Positions 21,641-23,136 of a stretch of DNA of 23,136 nt are shown one piece after another. The notes beneath the pieces were generated by a model. It was given only the letters and a program-made list of their open reading frames with translations, had not been told where the DNA came from and did no database searches. This DNA is from SM1-50 sp964467345 (lineage in GTDB: Archaea > Thermoplasmatota > E2 > DHVEG-1). Position numbers and translations under genes: made by a program. Positions within the stretch are counted from its first letter, which is position 1; every line of letters begins with the position of its first letter. The stretch spans positions 1 to 23,136 of the forward strand of contig CAYXPY010000034.1 of assembly GCA_964467345.1 (NCBI GenBank), read 5' to 3'.

Positions 21641-22921
21641 TCATTGAAAGTCGTTTTTTGTCAACACTTTGACTGCTTTAGGCATTTTGACGACGTTGCC
21701 TAGTTTGATTCCAACGATCTCTCGAACGTTCTTGTTGTTTGCAATATCCAACAAACGCTGAGTGACAATACCATCGAACACCACCGCAGAGACGTTATCG
21801 CCTTTCTTGATCTCATCAGTAAGCTCACGGACAGGAATGGTACGTATCTCTTTGCCGTTCTCATCCAACAGCACTGCCTTTAATGAACCAGAAATCTCAT
21901 TAAGGATGGCCTCATAATTCTTCTGTTTCTCAGTGGTAATCACTGGTTCTTCGACAGCGGCTGGAGCATCATCCTCCTTCCGTGTCTGCTGTTGCTCTTT
22001 TTTCTTTGAGAAAAACTCTTTTTTCATCTTCTGTGGTTGTTTCTCGCCGTTGTCTTGACGTTTGTCATCTGAGCCCTTTCCCTCGATCTTGATATTGTAC
22101 ATATCCATGTACTGCTCACGAGGAATCTTGTTCTTCAATGATTTCATGATAAGCTTCTGGGGTATTTCCTCAACTTCTCGTGTCTGCGGTGCTCTGGCGA
22201 TAAAATCAACATCAGCGACCTGCAACAATTCTCGGAGAATCAGTTCCCCACCGCGATCACCGTCGACAAAAACCGTGGTGATTTTTTCTTTGGAAAGGTC
22301 AATGACGGTCCTTGGAACGTTCGTACCTCCGACCGCTATGACGTTTTTAATACCATATTTCAACAGGTTCAGCACATCACGACGTCCTTCGACAATCACA
22401 ATCGCATCACTATCGTTGATGTTCGGACCAGCAGGGCAATGGTCATGACCGTAGCTGGTGATCTCCTCTACTTGAACCGCTTGCCGGACGTTCTCCGCGA
22501 TGCTTTCACTGTCAGTCTTGCTTTTTTCCATGACCTCATTAAGCAAGATTTTGGCTCTATCAATCACCTGCTTCCGTCGTGACACCCGCACATCCTCGAC
22601 TTCCTCGACATGAATCGTTGCTTTACACGGACCAACACGGTCAATACTTTCGAATGCAGCAGCAAGGATGACGGTTTCTACCTTATCTAATGAGGTTGGT
22701 AACGTCAGAACGCCATCGCTTTTCCCGTTTTTCGAATCAAGCTCAACTTCGATTCTTCCGACACGGGCAGATCGTTGTAACTCACGAAGATCGAGTTCAT
22801 CTCCAAGGAGCCCTTCGGTTTGACCAAAGATAGCTCCGACGACATCGGATTTCTCAATGATTCCATCTGCTTTTATTTTAGCTTTAATTAAGTATTTTGT
22901 AGTTGATGGGTCTATGACCAT
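21641..22921 (-). CDS. dnaG: Archaeal DnaG primase-like protein (TOPRIM)
   Basis: The 426-aa protein is the archaeal DnaG. Its TOPRIM domain can make primers in vitro, and in vivo it is best known as part of the archaeal exosome for RNA degradation and polyadenylation. The N-terminal domain (1-110) starts MVIDPSTTKYLIKAKIKADG and includes DVVGAIFGQTEGLLGDELDL. The TOPRIM core has IVIVEGRRDVLNLLKYG (E178) and VFVDGDRGG (D220, D222). A highly charged, low-complexity linker (about 280-330, rich in K, Q and E) separates it from a C-terminal domain (about 335-426). The start at 22921 has AGGTGA 7 nt upstream on the minus strand and gives the standard N-terminus. It is preceded by an open stretch of 41 codons without a start codon. 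Confidence 0.95.
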   Translation of the reverse strand: MVIDPSTTKYLIKAKIKADGIIEKSDVVGAIFGQTEGLLGDELDLRELQRSARVGRIEVELDSKNGKSDGVLTLPTSLDKVETVILAAAFESIDRVGPCKATIHVEEVEDVRVSRRKQVIDRAKILLNEVMEKSKTDSESIAENVRQAVQVEEITSYGHDHCPAGPNINDSDAIVIVEGRRDVLNLLKYGIKNVIAVGGTNVPRTVIDLSKEKITTVFVDGDRGGELILRELLQVADVDFIARAPQTREVEEIPQKLIMKSLKNKIPREQYMDMYNIKIEGKGSDDKRQDNGEKQPQKMKKEFFSKKKEQQQTRKEDDAPAAVEEPVITTEKQKNYEAILNEISGSLKAVLLDENGKEIRTIPVRELTDEIKKGDNVSAVVFDGIVTQRLLDIANNKNVREIVGIKLGNVVKMPKAVKVLTKNDFQ

Positions 22922-22933
22922 GTATCTTCACCT

Positions 22934-23059
22934 CTAATTCACATCAACTCTTTGAAAAACAGCACCTGGTTCTGCGCGTAGTGGCAGAGATTTTTTTTCT
23001 CTCAAGTATTGATCGTATTTTTCATATGTTTCGAGAGGAAGTAAATCGGTAATCTTAAG
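22934..23059 (-). other. Open 41-codon stretch just before dnaG, no start codon (possible remnant or error)
   Basis: Read on the minus strand, 41 sense codons (ending RAEPGAVFQRVDVN) run into a TAG that overlaps the dnaG ribosome site, 12 nt before the dnaG start. The product would contain LPLETYEKYDQYLREKK, which looks protein-like (E/K/Y-rich, no rare-residue bias). The nearest in-frame ATG (23072-23074) is separated from it by one TAA (23060-23062). Either the TAA is a sequencing error, the gene is decayed, or the stretch is untranslated leader. It is not called as a gene because no start fits. Confidence 0.3.
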
Positions 23060-23079
23060 TTAATAAAGTACCATTTTTC

Positions 23080-23097
23080 ATTAAGTTGATACTTAAT
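23080..23097. promoter_or_regulatory. Perfect inverted repeat near the dnaG-side promoter
   Basis: ATTAAGT-TGAT-ACTTAAT is a 7-bp perfect inverted repeat with a 4-bp spacer. It lies about 24-41 bp downstream, on the minus strand, of a TATA-like CATTTAAATATG (near 23120-23131). It covers the expected transcription start for the dnaG-direction transcript, the place where a repressor would act. Confidence 0.35.
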
Positions 23098-23119
23098 ACT
23101 AGTGTATAGAACTTGCGTC

Positions 23120-23131
23120 ATATTTAAATGT
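23120..23131 (-). promoter_or_regulatory. Probable TATA box of the dnaG-direction transcript
   Basis: The minus-strand CATTTAAATATG would place the transcript start near 23099. The leader to dnaG would then be about 180 nt, which is long for this genome and is what makes the open stretch at 22937-23059 notable. Confidence 0.35.
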
Positions 23132-23136
23132 TGTGC

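Overview
The window is archaeal and most resembles a member of the Thermoplasmatota, possibly an uncultured sediment lineage; this placement is inferred from gene content. The support comes from RadA, archaeal-type DnaG, a UPF0058 protein, a split two-subunit transketolase, an archaeal Thi4 thiazole synthase, KaiC-like ATPases and secreted C25 (gingipain-like) peptidases. Many genes have an A/T-rich TATA box about 20-30 bp before the start codon, as expected for archaeal promoters and often for leaderless mRNAs. It is a draft assembly: a run of exactly 100 N (5527-5626) is a scaffold gap that cuts one gene.

Layout. 1-2120: a gene-poor leader with an imperfect hairpin, then the transketolase N and C subunits with overlapping ends. 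2324-5802: a compact secreted C25-like protein, an OPT-family transporter truncated by the gap, and a 53-aa zinc-ribbon protein. 5815-8172: a VOC protein, a GH13 glycosidase without the usual C-terminal beta domain, and two small genes (a 41-aa membrane peptide and a 58-aa zinc-ribbon protein). 8346-11029: a large secreted C25 peptidase, a probable winged-helix protein and a 53-aa two-helix membrane protein. 11174-12758: a fumarylacetoacetate-hydrolase-family enzyme converging on an NcsA/TtuA-type tRNA thiolase. 12942-15673: a tight four-gene operon with one intact KaiC-like ATPase, two RecA/KaiC-fold relatives that have lost key ATPase residues, and one unrecognised protein. 15711-17207: a secreted Asp-box (BNR) repeat protein. 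17465-18424: RadA. 18448-19753: a coiled-coil membrane protein and a pilin-like protein. 19928-22921: Thi4, a GNAT acetyltransferase, UPF0058 and DnaG, followed by a regulatory-looking end.

Most genes look like single units or short operons on alternating strands. T-rich tracts, many of them serving minus-strand genes, mark the gene ends. Housekeeping functions (recombination, priming/RNA turnover, tRNA thiolation, thiamine precursor synthesis, sugar-phosphate rearrangement) are mixed with functions suited to scavenging protein and carbohydrate: extracellular peptidases, a peptide or metal-chelate transporter and a glycosidase. The most likely undescribed system is the KaiC-like operon, which looks like a signalling or switch module built from one catalytic and two apparently non-catalytic subunits. 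No CRISPR array, transposase, rRNA or tRNA was found.
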